A DNA stretch of 36,951 nucleotides. Source: CAZFER01 sp964517495 (lineage in GTDB: Bacteria > Hinthialibacterota > Hinthialibacteria > Hinthialibacterales > Hinthialibacteraceae). The notes beneath the pieces are model-generated. The model ran no database searches. It was not told the origin of the DNA and was given only the letters and a program-made list of their open reading frames with translations. Made by a program: the position numbers and the translations under genes. The stretch spans positions 1-36,951 of the forward strand of contig CAZFER010000064.1 of assembly GCA_964517495.1 (NCBI GenBank), given 5' to 3'. Shown here one piece after another: positions 1 to 8,252 of this stretch. The stretch's first letter is position 1. Each line of letters begins with the position of its first letter.

Positions 1-169
1 AAAATTTTACCCCCTCAAATATCTACACTTACGAACGCCTATCTATCCAAAAAACATTCAAAATTCAAAATAAATACCCCTTTAATCACCAAAAAAAGTC
101 GGGTTCAGCTCTATTAGTAGGAACGCACATCGTTTTTCCACGATTGAAAGATCATGTGTTTTCCGAAAC

Positions 170-183
170 GAATAACGTTATTC
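170..183. repeat. 14-bp perfect palindrome
   Basis: GAATAACGTTATTC is fully self-complementary and sits in the spacer upstream of the first gene. It has the size of a dimeric regulator's operator, but it is about 480 bases from the next start codon. Its function is unknown. Confidence 0.5.
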
Positions 184-406
184 AGATTACCGGGTGCATA
201 CGTTTAAAAAGGATTATACCCTCCTCGTTCCGAAAGGTCCGAGGACCATTTAGCGAAGGACAAAGGCCTATTAAATTTATCTTCGACAACGCGAAAGCGT
301 TGTGATAACCAAGAATAGGATAAATCGACGGCACCCCCGACTCAAAAAACCGGGGCGCCCCGAAACAAATGCAATAAACCAAGTTCGATGCGTTGGTTGC
401 TTGGTA

Positions 407-487
407 GGAGCCTCGCCCTCCCTTGAAAGTCTGCCTCACAATTTTGTGGGTAAGAATCAGCCCACGCCTGAAAGAGGCGAGGGAGAG
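407..487. repeat. Inverted repeat with dispersed GC-rich motif
   Basis: CCTCGCC at 411-417 is the exact inverse of GGCGAGG at 476-482, enclosing smaller hairpins (for example CACAA/TTGTG at 437-448). The left arm, 407-422, matches 16295-16310 at 15 of 16 positions, so it belongs to a dispersed motif family in this genome. Confidence 0.5.
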
Positions 488-583
488 GTTGATAAATTAG
501 CGCACAATTAATGAACAAACACACATACCATCTAATCATAATGAAAGCAGATAGCAACACTATACAGGTTTGATGGAATGGCG

Positions 584-612
584 TTACCATAGAGCTTAAA
601 TTACCCTAAAAT
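584..612 (+). promoter_or_regulatory. Candidate sigma-70 promoter of the cupin gene
   Basis: TTACCA (584-589) and TAAAAT (607-612) are separated by 17 bases. The predicted transcript would start near 619 and leave a leader of about 46 bases containing GGAGG six bases before the ATG at 665. Assigned by pattern only. Confidence 0.4.
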
Positions 613-664
613 ACGTTAAGGATTGAACCATCGTTCATCCCAGATTTTGACATGGAGGAATGTC

Positions 665-1774
665 ATGGCCTCAAAAGAAGAACTCAAACAATTATTGGAG
701 CGACCGGTTTATCTGGCTCCCAACACCTATCTCCATTTTTATAACGGAGGAAAATTACGCGCCAAATTCATGGGCGAACCGGATCCCAATGATGATTTCC
801 GCTCGGAAGAATGGATATTCTCCACCAACCGCGCCATAACCCCTGGCCGGGATAACCCACCGGATAAAGGCTTTAGCCGCATCGAATTACCCAGCGGAGA
901 AATGACCCTCTTAAAAGAACTATTGGAAGCATTCCCTAACGAGACGTTGGGGCCAAAACACTTTGATAAATTCGGCCCCAACCTGGGTGTATTGCTTAAA
1001 ATATTCGACGTCGGTGATGATGCCCACATTCCTGTCCATTGGCACCCTTCACCTGAATTTTCATCCAAACACCTGGATTCACAATTCGGCAAAAACGAAG
1101 CCTGGATTGTGTTGGATACCCGCCCCGGTGCCAAAGCCTGGGTTGGCTTCAAAGAAGATGTGGATCCTAAGGTGTTTAAAGAGTGGATGGAAAAACAAGA
1201 CGTTGAAACCATGCGTAAACACATGCACGTCATCGAACCCAACCCACGTGATGTGGTTTATTTGACCGACGGTTGGATCCACTCACTTGGCTCAGGCCTA
1301 TGCATCCTTGAGCCGCAAGAACCCAGCGACTGGAACATCCTCTCCGAATGGGAAGGTTACCCCTACGGCAAAGAAGATGCCTCATGTGGACTCGATTGGG
1401 ACACCGCCTTGGAAGCAGCCCGTTGGGAGAAAATGCCGGAAGATTACCTGAACGATTATGTGCTCCGCACACCAAATATCCTGCGTGAACAGGATAGCAG
1501 CGTGGAAGAAGCACTGGTTCCGGATGAAGCCAAACGGTTTTTCTATGCTACACGCCTGGTTATTGGAACAGAAATCGATATGCCCGAAGGCCAGGGATTC
1601 TATTGCATGGTCCCCACTCATGGACAAGGCGTCATTAAAGGACCATTTGGCGATGTTGAAATCCGCAAAAGCAAATCAGTGTTTATTCCCACAACACTGC
1701 CCGGATTCAAAATCGTCAATACCGGCTCAGAAAAACTGGAAATCGTCTGCTGCTATCCACCAAAATTGGATTGA
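665..1774 (+). CDS. Class I mannose-6-phosphate isomerase-like cupin protein
   Basis: Predicted 369-residue cytosolic metal-dependent sugar isomerase of the type I phosphomannose isomerase (cupin) family. The family's metal site can be traced: the usual Gln-x-His is His125-Trp-His127 (followed by Pro), the Glu is in KNEAW (Glu145), and the last His is in GWIHSLG (His206), followed by an EPQEPSDW segment typical of the family. The Gln-to-His change suggests a divergent subfamily, so the substrate may not be mannose-6-phosphate. The start at 665 is chosen because GGAGG lies six bases upstream; an in-frame TTG at 623 has no such site. It lies 63 bases before an alcohol dehydrogenase gene on the same strand, suggesting a two-gene sugar or polyol unit. 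The family is well supported; the exact substrate is not. Confidence 0.75.
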   Translation: MASKEELKQLLERPVYLAPNTYLHFYNGGKLRAKFMGEPDPNDDFRSEEWIFSTNRAITPGRDNPPDKGFSRIELPSGEMTLLKELLEAFPNETLGPKHFDKFGPNLGVLLKIFDVGDDAHIPVHWHPSPEFSSKHLDSQFGKNEAWIVLDTRPGAKAWVGFKEDVDPKVFKEWMEKQDVETMRKHMHVIEPNPRDVVYLTDGWIHSLGSGLCILEPQEPSDWNILSEWEGYPYGKEDASCGLDWDTALEAARWEKMPEDYLNDYVLRTPNILREQDSSVEEALVPDEAKRFFYATRLVIGTEIDMPEGQGFYCMVPTHGQGVIKGPFGDVEIRKSKSVFIPTTLPGFKIVNTGSEKLEIVCCYPPKLD

Positions 1775-1837
1775 TAATCAGATTGGAACTTTAATGAATT
1801 AAACATAAATTACACAAACAAATTGGGAGGATAAATT

Positions 1838-2914
1838 ATGGCAACCACAATGGCTGCACAGGTTTTTTATGAACCTGAAAAAATTGAACTAAAAAGTATG
1901 GAAGTCCCCACACCCGGCCCGGATGAAGTGCTTGTCCGTGTCAAAGCCTGCGGGATATGCGGTTCAGACCTGGCATATTATTATGGTCAAAGTTCATTGG
2001 AAACAGAAAGCGGAAAAGGCCCGCTCATTCTCGGACATGAATTTTCCGGCGAAGTGGTGGACGTTGGCTCCATACCCGAAAAATTGGGACTATTCGAAAA
2101 AGGCGACCGCGTCGTACTCGACCCCGTTCAATATTGTAACGCATGCGAAGTATGCAAACGCGGCATGCCCAACCTCTGTGAAAACAAGGATGTCCTGGGC
2201 GTTTCCACCAACGGCGGGTTCGCCGAATATTGTATTTCAAAATACACAGGTGTTCATAAACTTCCTGCCAACGTCAGCAACGAACAAGCCGCCTTAACCG
2301 AACCCTTGGCATGCGCCACCTACGCAGTGGAAAACATGCAAGTCGCCCTGGGTGATTTTTGTGTTGTTTTAGGCGCTGGCGTCATCGGTACACTGATGTT
2401 ACAACTGATCAAAGCCAGCGGTGCGGGAAAAGTCGCGTTCGTTGGCTCAAGAGACTACCGGCTCGAAATCGGGAAAAACGTGGGCGCCGATTTTCTTTAC
2501 AACACCCGCGATAAAAATTCACCTTATTATGTCGAAGACCTGAAAAAATCAATTCAAGAAGCCAGCAATGGTAAATTCGCTGATGCGGTCGTCGTCGCCA
2601 CCGGCTCGGTTGAAGCCATGGAAGAAGCCTTGGAAATCTCAGGACGGCGCAGCCGGGTGGTCTATTTCGGACTGCCAGCCGATGACGCCTTGGTGAAAGT
2701 CCCAGCCCTGTGGTCGATTTTATGGGACAAAACCATCCGCTTCTCCTGGTTGGCCCCCCATACCTGGCCGACCGCCCTGCAAGCCATTTCAACCGGTTTG
2801 GTTAACGTCGATATCGTACGTTCCCATAATTTCAAACTGGATGAATTGGTAACAGGCATTAAAGAAGTTCAAGCCCGTAACGACAACGCCATGAAAGCCG
2901 TTGTAAGCCCATAA
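1838..2914 (+). CDS. Zinc-dependent medium-chain alcohol/polyol dehydrogenase
   Basis: A 358-residue medium-chain dehydrogenase, expected to oxidise a secondary alcohol or polyol with NAD(P). Catalytic zinc ligands are visible as Cys41 (CGSD), His67-Glu68 (GHE) and Glu155 (TEPLAC). The structural zinc lobe is intact, with Cys100, Cys103, Cys106 and Cys114 in the CxxCxxCx7C pattern. The Rossmann motif is GAGVIG at 179-184. The overall pattern is closest to the sorbitol dehydrogenase/threonine dehydrogenase branch, but I cannot assign the substrate. GGGAGG lies seven bases before the ATG. With the isomerase-like gene upstream it probably forms a small carbohydrate operon. No clear intrinsic terminator is visible between its stop and the tRNA gene. 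Confidence 0.85.
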   Translation: MATTMAAQVFYEPEKIELKSMEVPTPGPDEVLVRVKACGICGSDLAYYYGQSSLETESGKGPLILGHEFSGEVVDVGSIPEKLGLFEKGDRVVLDPVQYCNACEVCKRGMPNLCENKDVLGVSTNGGFAEYCISKYTGVHKLPANVSNEQAALTEPLACATYAVENMQVALGDFCVVLGAGVIGTLMLQLIKASGAGKVAFVGSRDYRLEIGKNVGADFLYNTRDKNSPYYVEDLKKSIQEASNGKFADAVVVATGSVEAMEEALEISGRRSRVVYFGLPADDALVKVPALWSILWDKTIRFSWLAPHTWPTALQAISTGLVNVDIVRSHNFKLDELVTGIKEVQARNDNAMKAVVSP

Positions 2915-2997
2915 CTGGAATTTGGGATAAAGTGGAAAAGATTAGCAATTCTGCCCCTACAATCAGGAAACGAATTGGCTAAAATTTGAATAAGCCG

Positions 2998-3087
2998 GGA
3001 GGGGTGTCCGAGTCTGGCCGAAGGAGCGCGACTGGAAATCGCGTAAACCCCAAAAGGGTTTCGTGGGTTCGAATCCCACCCCCTCCG
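2998..3087 (+). tRNA. tRNA-Ser (anticodon GGA)
   Basis: A 90-base class II tRNA. The acceptor stem GGAGGGG (2998-3004) pairs with CCCCTCC (3080-3086), and 3087 is a discriminator G. The anticodon stem CGCGA/TCGCG (3027-3031/3039-3043) encloses loop CTGGAAA with anticodon GGA at 3034-3036, reading UCC/UCU. A long variable arm (about 3044-3063) and the T-loop TTCGAATC are present. The 3' CCA is not encoded, as the next bases are ATA. Confidence 0.97.
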
Positions 3088-3141
3088 ATAAGTCTTTCCT
3101 CCCTCTACTATTCCAATTACATGCCGTTTTAATTAATTGCC

Positions 3142-4683
3142 TCATTCAGCCGTAAGTTTAATTGAAACAGAAGGTTCGTATCCACGATCCTGTAAGGCAT
3201 TCATCAATTCCCTGGCTTTGGCTTCCAAAACCAGGAAAAAACGATCAGCAATTCGTTCCAATAATAATTCATGCACTTCAGGAATGTGTTGAATCTCATC
3301 TGCAAGTTCCCGATTCACACATTCCAACAGAACTGCACGGAATAATTTGATTTGGCCATACTTTCCGCACCATTCAGCCATACTGTAACGTACATTATCC
3401 GGAATATCTTTATCGGTAATATGATCCAGCAACAAATCGATTTCCTCTTGCGTCCATCCCATGCGCATGGCATGAACAATACTCTTTTGGGTGATTTGAA
3501 ACTCTGTCATCACATCGCGTTGGCGAAATTCAGCAATTTGGTCCAACATCCACAGTGTTTCATAATCCACAGTGGGAGGAACCAATAGTTGAAAACTGGG
3601 CTGAAGAATGCATTTGGATTTCTGAGCCTCTTGTTCATCTGGTTGAGACTTAACGTTAAAGAAAGTACGCAAACCTGTAGGAGTGAAATTAAAAACCCAT
3701 CCATCGTCCTTCATTTCCATATGCATAATTCCAAGCGATTGCAAAATCTCCATCACCTCTTTGGGTGAGTTTATGGACGGGCTGGACAATAATTCATTGG
3801 ACCGGGTATGGCGGTTGAACTCCGTTTCAATATCCTGACCATGAAAGATAGGCATTTGTGTACTGCCAGTTAGAGCCTTTTCAGCGGTAAACAAAATGAT
3901 TAATACCTTCTGAAATGAAGTATCCATCAGAATTCGATGCTCAACCAGGTAAGACCATAAATCCTGATGGATTTCATAAAGGGGACGCTTAAACCATTGG
4001 TGGGCTTTTTTTGATGTTGTCAATTTATTCTGATTTTCACTGATCAATTCATTCTCACGGCAATACTCGAGTGAAAAATCGAATATATCCTTTGAATGGC
4101 TTGGATCGCCCATACGTTGTTCCCAACGTTCAAGTGTCTTTTTATGCATCTCACCTTTTTGAGTCAGTTTGGCTCGGGTGCGTTGAAGAAGGCATAGCAA
4201 GTGATAAACGGCTTCTATAATCGGTTCACGATAGTGGACATGACTCACTTCACGGAATTCGATTGGTTGCAATGCCTGAAACTGCGATAGAAACAATGAA
4301 CGTAGTAACCGACGTATTTCATCCGGCAATAAAACACTGATTCGTTGATCTGAATCGCCTTTGAACAGTAATCCCTTTTCAAACAAAATGTTTAATTGTT
4401 CTTCCAAGGGGATTTTATAACACCATGCTTGTTCCAATGCCGGCGGGATGAGAATGGATGATTCTTTCGCTTGGGTAAAAAAGACCAAAGCCCGCAACAA
4501 TCCACTGCAGGTATGGGGTAATCCCGCCAGAATACCAGCCATAAAGTGGCGGTCCCGATATCGAAGATTGATGGATTGAATTAAACTGCGACGAGATGGT
4601 GTGAGAACAGAGACACCATATTCATCCGCTAAAAGCTGGAGTTGCTCATGCGGCAGATTAGACAACAGGTGAGAAAGGTTCAT
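3142..4683 (-). CDS. XPB-associated protein (helicase-associated domain)
   Basis: A 513-residue cytosolic protein encoded immediately after, and overlapping by four bases (ATGA), an XPB-type helicase gene, so the two are very likely translationally coupled. It resembles the 'helicase-associated' proteins paired with bacterial XPB (the mycobacterial neighbour pair Rv0862c/Rv0861c is the known example). Residues about 1-340 look like helical and winged-helix modules, with no enzymatic motif that I can see. Residues about 357-490 align by eye with residues 8-140 of the adjacent helicase: the shared pattern is IPxNV followed by a G(R/K)YG(R/Q)(I/L)KL block and then an LxER(I/L) segment. That makes it a candidate structural partner of the helicase, by analogy with p52 in TFIIH. 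A nuclease role like archaeal Bax1 is possible, but I see no catalytic signature. There is no obvious terminator after it. Confidence 0.75.
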   Translation of the reverse strand: MNLSHLLSNLPHEQLQLLADEYGVSVLTPSRRSLIQSINLRYRDRHFMAGILAGLPHTCSGLLRALVFFTQAKESSILIPPALEQAWCYKIPLEEQLNILFEKGLLFKGDSDQRISVLLPDEIRRLLRSLFLSQFQALQPIEFREVSHVHYREPIIEAVYHLLCLLQRTRAKLTQKGEMHKKTLERWEQRMGDPSHSKDIFDFSLEYCRENELISENQNKLTTSKKAHQWFKRPLYEIHQDLWSYLVEHRILMDTSFQKVLIILFTAEKALTGSTQMPIFHGQDIETEFNRHTRSNELLSSPSINSPKEVMEILQSLGIMHMEMKDDGWVFNFTPTGLRTFFNVKSQPDEQEAQKSKCILQPSFQLLVPPTVDYETLWMLDQIAEFRQRDVMTEFQITQKSIVHAMRMGWTQEEIDLLLDHITDKDIPDNVRYSMAEWCGKYGQIKLFRAVLLECVNRELADEIQHIPEVHELLLERIADRFFLVLEAKARELMNALQDRGYEPSVSIKLTAE

Positions 4684-6407
4684 GTTTTATGTTGGAGAGC
4701 TTGTGGCATGATCGTCTTTGCCAACTCGCTATCATTTTCCATATATTGTATTTTATACTGATAACCTTGTTCTGTTAAAAAACGCTGACGTTTTTGAGCA
4801 AAATCACCTTCACTGCTATCCCGCGTAATAATGGAATAGAAATGGGCCATTCGATTCTCTGATTTGGGCCGGAGAATTCGTCCCAGCCGTTGAGCCTCTT
4901 CCTGGCGCGAACCAAACGAACCTGAAATTTGAATCGCGACATTGGCTTCTGGCAAATCAACAGCGAAATTGGCCACTTTTGAGACCACCAGGCCATTACA
5001 TTCTCCATCCCGGAACTGCTTGTAGAGCTTTTCCCGCTCAATATTTGAAGTCTGCCCGGTGATTAAAGGGAGTTTAAAGGTTTGAGCAACCTGGCGCAGT
5101 TGACGCAAATATTGGCCAATAACAAGAACATGATCCTCTTTGTGCTGATCGAGCAACTTATCCAGTACATCCAATTTCAATGGATTTTCCGAAGCGATTC
5201 GATATTGGGTTCTAGGGGAGGCAACCACATATTCATGGCGTTTTTCAGGTGCCATGGGGACGCGAACTTCGCGGCACTCCGCTGTTGCAATCCATCCCTG
5301 GCCTTCAAGCACTTTCCAGGGGACGTCATAACATTTTGGCCCAATAAGGCTGAATACATCGGTTTCTAGGCCGTCTTCGCGTACCAGGGTCGCCGTCAAA
5401 CCAAGACGCCGGCGAGCTTGAATATCCGCCGTGACTCGAAAGACTGGTGCGGGAAGGAGATGCACCTCATCATAGATGATAAGCCCCCAATCTTGTGCTT
5501 CGAATAACTTAAGATGTGGAAATTCATCGGATTTTTTTCGGCGATAGGTTAAAATCTGATAGGTTGCCAGGGTAATCGGACCGATGTTTTTACTTTCACC
5601 GCTGTATTCACAGATATGCTTTTCATCCAAGGTGGTTTTATCCAATATTTCCCGGCACCATTGCCGCAAAGCCACTACGTTGGTGACCAGAATCAGGGTT
5701 TGCTTTTTGACCTCAGCCATTACCCCTAATCCGATAACGGTTTTACCTGCCCCACATGGCAATACCACCGTTCCACTCCCGCCTGATACACTACCATCCC
5801 GGTAAAAGGCTTTGACCGCTGAGTGTTGATAGTCCCGTAGAGCAAAGGGTTGACCTGAACACGTGGTATTTTTGATTTGTATATCAAATTCAGTGCCTTC
5901 AACATAGCCAGCCAGGTCCTGAACGGGAAAACCGATTTTTATAAGATTTTGCTTGAGATGTCCCCGGTAGTTTTTCCCGACCTGTATTGAGTTAGGGGAT
6001 AAGCGTTCCGCCAAATAGGGCTGGACTTTTTTGTGCCGGCTAATCTCTTCCAATAACAAAGGATCTTCAGTATGCAGCACCAGATCACCGTCTTCACGGA
6101 TTAGTTTCAACCGGCCATATCGGCCAATATATTCAACAATATCGGTCTTGACATTTTCGGGGATGGGGTATCTGGAATAGGCTTCCAGGTTTTGAATGAC
6201 ATCATCAGCGGTTACCCCGGCACTGGCCGCATTCCAAAGGGACAGGGGGGAAATGACATAGGTATGGATGTGTTCCGGGCATTTGATCAACTCTGCAAAT
6301 CCGCCTAGGGCGTCGCGTGCTTGTTCGAATGCAGGCGAATCCACATCAAGAAATACAGTTTTATCGCTTTGTATAATAATGGGTTTATCAGAAGACATTG
6401 AAGTCAA
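4680..6407 (-). CDS. XPB/Rad25-type DNA repair helicase
   Basis: A 575-residue superfamily 2 DNA helicase/translocase of the XPB (ERCC3) family, presumably acting in nucleotide excision repair or transcription-linked remodelling. Domains: an N-terminal helicase-associated domain (about 8-140), then RecA-like domain 1 with Walker A CGAGKT (218-223), DEVH box (313-316) and TAT (338-340). The RED motif, diagnostic for XPB, is at 343-345. RecA-like domain 2 carries QRLGRILRP (506-514). The length agrees with bacterial XPB proteins (about 540-600). There is no separate nuclease domain. The gene is first in a two-gene operon with the overlapping partner at 3142-4683. The start is at 6407; a second ATG three codons later is also possible. 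Confidence 0.93.
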   Translation of the reverse strand: MTSMSSDKPIIIQSDKTVFLDVDSPAFEQARDALGGFAELIKCPEHIHTYVISPLSLWNAASAGVTADDVIQNLEAYSRYPIPENVKTDIVEYIGRYGRLKLIREDGDLVLHTEDPLLLEEISRHKKVQPYLAERLSPNSIQVGKNYRGHLKQNLIKIGFPVQDLAGYVEGTEFDIQIKNTTCSGQPFALRDYQHSAVKAFYRDGSVSGGSGTVVLPCGAGKTVIGLGVMAEVKKQTLILVTNVVALRQWCREILDKTTLDEKHICEYSGESKNIGPITLATYQILTYRRKKSDEFPHLKLFEAQDWGLIIYDEVHLLPAPVFRVTADIQARRRLGLTATLVREDGLETDVFSLIGPKCYDVPWKVLEGQGWIATAECREVRVPMAPEKRHEYVVASPRTQYRIASENPLKLDVLDKLLDQHKEDHVLVIGQYLRQLRQVAQTFKLPLITGQTSNIEREKLYKQFRDGECNGLVVSKVANFAVDLPEANVAIQISGSFGSRQEEAQRLGRILRPKSENRMAHFYSIITRDSSEGDFAQKRQRFLTEQGYQYKIQYMENDSELAKTIMPQALQHKT

Positions 6408-6502
6408 TCACTCGTCAAAAATATTAAAAGAAAGATTATACCTTCTAAATGTGATTACACGAAGAGAGAAATTTCCATCATTAATCATGGGTAGAGATGA
6501 AA

Positions 6503-6533
6503 CACCCCGCCGAGTGATATACCCAGCGGGGTG
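6503..6533 (-). terminator. Intrinsic terminator after pilC
   Basis: Read on the minus strand, an 8-bp GC-rich perfect stem (6526-6533 with 6503-6510) is followed by a short T-run (TTTCAT). It lies 25 bases beyond the pilC stop and upstream of the XPB gene, separating the two transcription units. The T-run is weak, so termination may be partial. Confidence 0.6.
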
Positions 6534-6558
6534 GGGATAGATCATTAAAGGTATTGGA

Positions 6559-7809
6559 TTAGTTTTGTCCAATAACGTTAGACACGTTAAAAATGGGCAG
6601 ATAAAGCGCGACAACGACACCACCGATGATTCCCCCAAGCATAACGATCAGCAAAGGTTCGATCAGTTTGGCCAAACTTTCCACGGCGTCATCCACCTCA
6701 CGCTCATAGGCTTCAGCCACTTTGATCAACATTTGATCAAGTGCGCCTGTTTCTTCTCCAACCGCAATCATGTGAACAACCAAGGGTGGGAAGATGGGAA
6801 AGGCTTTCATCGGTTCAGAAACAGTATCCCCGTCGCGAATGGAAGAGTGAATATCCACCATGGCGCGGGAAATCACTTCGTTACCTGATGTATCTTTAAC
6901 GATTAGAAGGGTTTGAAGAATAGGAACGCCTGTGTCCAATAGGGTTCCGAAGGTACGGGCAAACCGGGCGATAGCCGATTTTTGCACGATGGCGCCAAAA
7001 ATCGGAAGCTTTAACTTTGCTCGATCCAATACATACCGTCCATACTCGTATCTGGCTATCAATTTTAATAGGATGATAATCCCGGCTATTGCTATCAGCG
7101 GCATGTACCAATAATTCACCAATCCTTCGCTCAAGTTGATCATAACCTGAGTGGGATAAGGAAGTTCTGCCCCCAAGCCGGTAAACATGTCCGCAAATTT
7201 GGGAACCACGAAAATCATAATGATAGCCACAACACCCAACGCGATGGTAATAACCACTGCAGGGTACCACATAGCCCCTTTCACCTTGGAGCGGACGGCC
7301 TGACTCTTTTCCTGGAACATAGCCAATCGGTCAAGCACCTGTTCCAAAGCACCACCAATCTCTCCCGCTTTTACCATGTTGACGTACAAACGGTTAAAAA
7401 TGCGAGGGAACTTGGCCATTGCTTCAGAAAGGGTGCTTCCCCCTTCGACTGAAGCGGTGATGCTATCCAACGCTTCCTTTAAGTTTTTATCTTCAACCTG
7501 TTCTTGAAGGATCTGTAAGCTGCGCAATAGTGGCAAACCGGCGCCAATAAGGGTGGCTAGCTGGCGGGAGAAGGCAGATTGGTTTTTTAGACTGACTTTC
7601 CCACGGGAAACCACTTTTCCAATCGCTCGGATAATAGGCAGGTCCATCAAGTCTACTTGACCCACACCTTGTTTGGAGCGATTGACTTGAGTCACATAAT
7701 ACCCCATGCTCCTCAAGCGCTCAACAACCGCTTCCTCACCGGTTGCCTCAATGTTTCCCCGAATTTCTTTCCCACCTTTGTCCATTGCCTTGTAGGAAAA
7801 TGTAGGCAT
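6559..7809 (-). CDS. pilC: Type IV pilus/type II secretion inner-membrane platform protein
   Basis: A 416-residue polytopic inner-membrane protein of the PilC/GspF family, the platform that couples the assembly ATPase to pilin polymerisation. It shows the typical N-terminus (MPTFSYKAMDKGGKEIRG), then two GspF repeats, each with the AxFxRxLxTLLxxGxPIL-type pattern (about 80-205 and 283-405). Membrane segments lie near 180-210, 228-250 and 382-408. Length is normal. GGAG lies nine bases upstream of the start. No pilB, pilT or pilin gene is adjacent, so this platform gene stands alone here. It could serve a type IV pilus or a type II system; sequence alone does not decide. Confidence 0.9.
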   Translation of the reverse strand: MPTFSYKAMDKGGKEIRGNIEATGEEAVVERLRSMGYYVTQVNRSKQGVGQVDLMDLPIIRAIGKVVSRGKVSLKNQSAFSRQLATLIGAGLPLLRSLQILQEQVEDKNLKEALDSITASVEGGSTLSEAMAKFPRIFNRLYVNMVKAGEIGGALEQVLDRLAMFQEKSQAVRSKVKGAMWYPAVVITIALGVVAIIMIFVVPKFADMFTGLGAELPYPTQVMINLSEGLVNYWYMPLIAIAGIIILLKLIARYEYGRYVLDRAKLKLPIFGAIVQKSAIARFARTFGTLLDTGVPILQTLLIVKDTSGNEVISRAMVDIHSSIRDGDTVSEPMKAFPIFPPLVVHMIAVGEETGALDQMLIKVAEAYEREVDDAVESLAKLIEPLLIVMLGGIIGGVVVALYLPIFNVSNVIGQN

Positions 7810-7927
7810 ATCAAATACTCCAATGGTGATTTGAAATCACATAGATTTAACGCTATTTATATCCACTAAGGATATTATATGAATCCCGAGGCAATCGTCA
7901 ACATATTATAAGGGAAATCCTCATGAA

Positions 7928-8120
7928 AGATTGCTTATTCGCATAAATCAGTAGATGAGAAGTAGAAGATAAGCTCCATGAAGTACCATTCCCCTCCCAA
8001 GATTGCTGAGCTTTACCCATAAATCGGTAGAGAGAAATAACCCCAAAGGGGTGAAATATGATCGCCAGGGGCATTCGCCCCTGGAAAAAAGTGTTATCTT
8101 ATGTAACCCCGTTGGGATCA
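7928..8120. repeat. Intergenic repeat cluster with multiple hairpins
   Basis: The 443-base gap between pilC and sufT (7810-8252) holds no gene. An imperfect direct repeat is visible: AGATTGCT at 7928 and at 8000, each followed by ATAAATCxGTAGA (7943, 8019), with a period of about 72-76 bases. Then come CCCC-AAA-GGGG (8041-8051), a perfect 8-bp stem with an ATTC loop (8065-8072/8077-8084), and AACCCCGTTGGG (8105-8116). The A-run after the 8-bp stem argues against a plus-strand terminator. This looks like a composite dispersed repeat. Confidence 0.55.
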
Positions 8121-8136
8121 AAAGCAAAATCTTTTA

Positions 8137-8178
8137 ACCCCCTCCTAACCTCCCCCAGTTTATTGGGGGAGGGATGGT
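8137..8178. repeat. Dispersed C-rich palindromic element, copy 1 (divergent)
   Basis: CCTCCTAACCTCCCCCAG, a short T-rich loop, then a G-rich arm ending in ATGGTGG. It is a diverged relative of the elements at 12283-12320 and 16370-16407. All three lie between genes. Confidence 0.55.
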
Positions 8179-8252
8179 GGCACCAAATAATAGCTTTCAT
8201 ACTTTTTCCATTGCATATGGCTGACATGTTAGGATTGGATAAGTCATCAATT

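Larger units (their letters stand above)
1..583. other. Non-coding, hairpin-rich spacer
   Basis: I find no convincing gene here; the short reading frames lack a ribosome binding site and a protein-like composition. The first 100 bases are AT-rich. From about 160 onward there are several inverted repeats: a 14-bp palindrome (170-183), a 7-bp stem closed by a GAAA tetraloop (286-303), a GC-rich imperfect stem around 331-356, a 5-bp stem with a 2-base loop (437-448), and a 7-bp long-range pair (411-417 with 476-482). This could be an RNA gene, a long structured leader or a cluster of dispersed repeats. I recognise no known RNA family. Confidence 0.5.

Noticed and set aside
182..590. Short open frames on both strands in the left spacer
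   Set aside because: They overlap each other and the inverted repeats, lack ribosome binding sites and have no protein-like composition.
2963..3145. 60-codon minus-strand frame across the tRNA
   Set aside because: It is the complement of the tRNA-Ser gene; tRNA structure explains the sequence fully.
8065..8084. Perfect 8-bp hairpin as intrinsic terminator
   Set aside because: It is followed by A, not T, on the plus strand and by no T-run on the minus strand; treated as part of a repeat.
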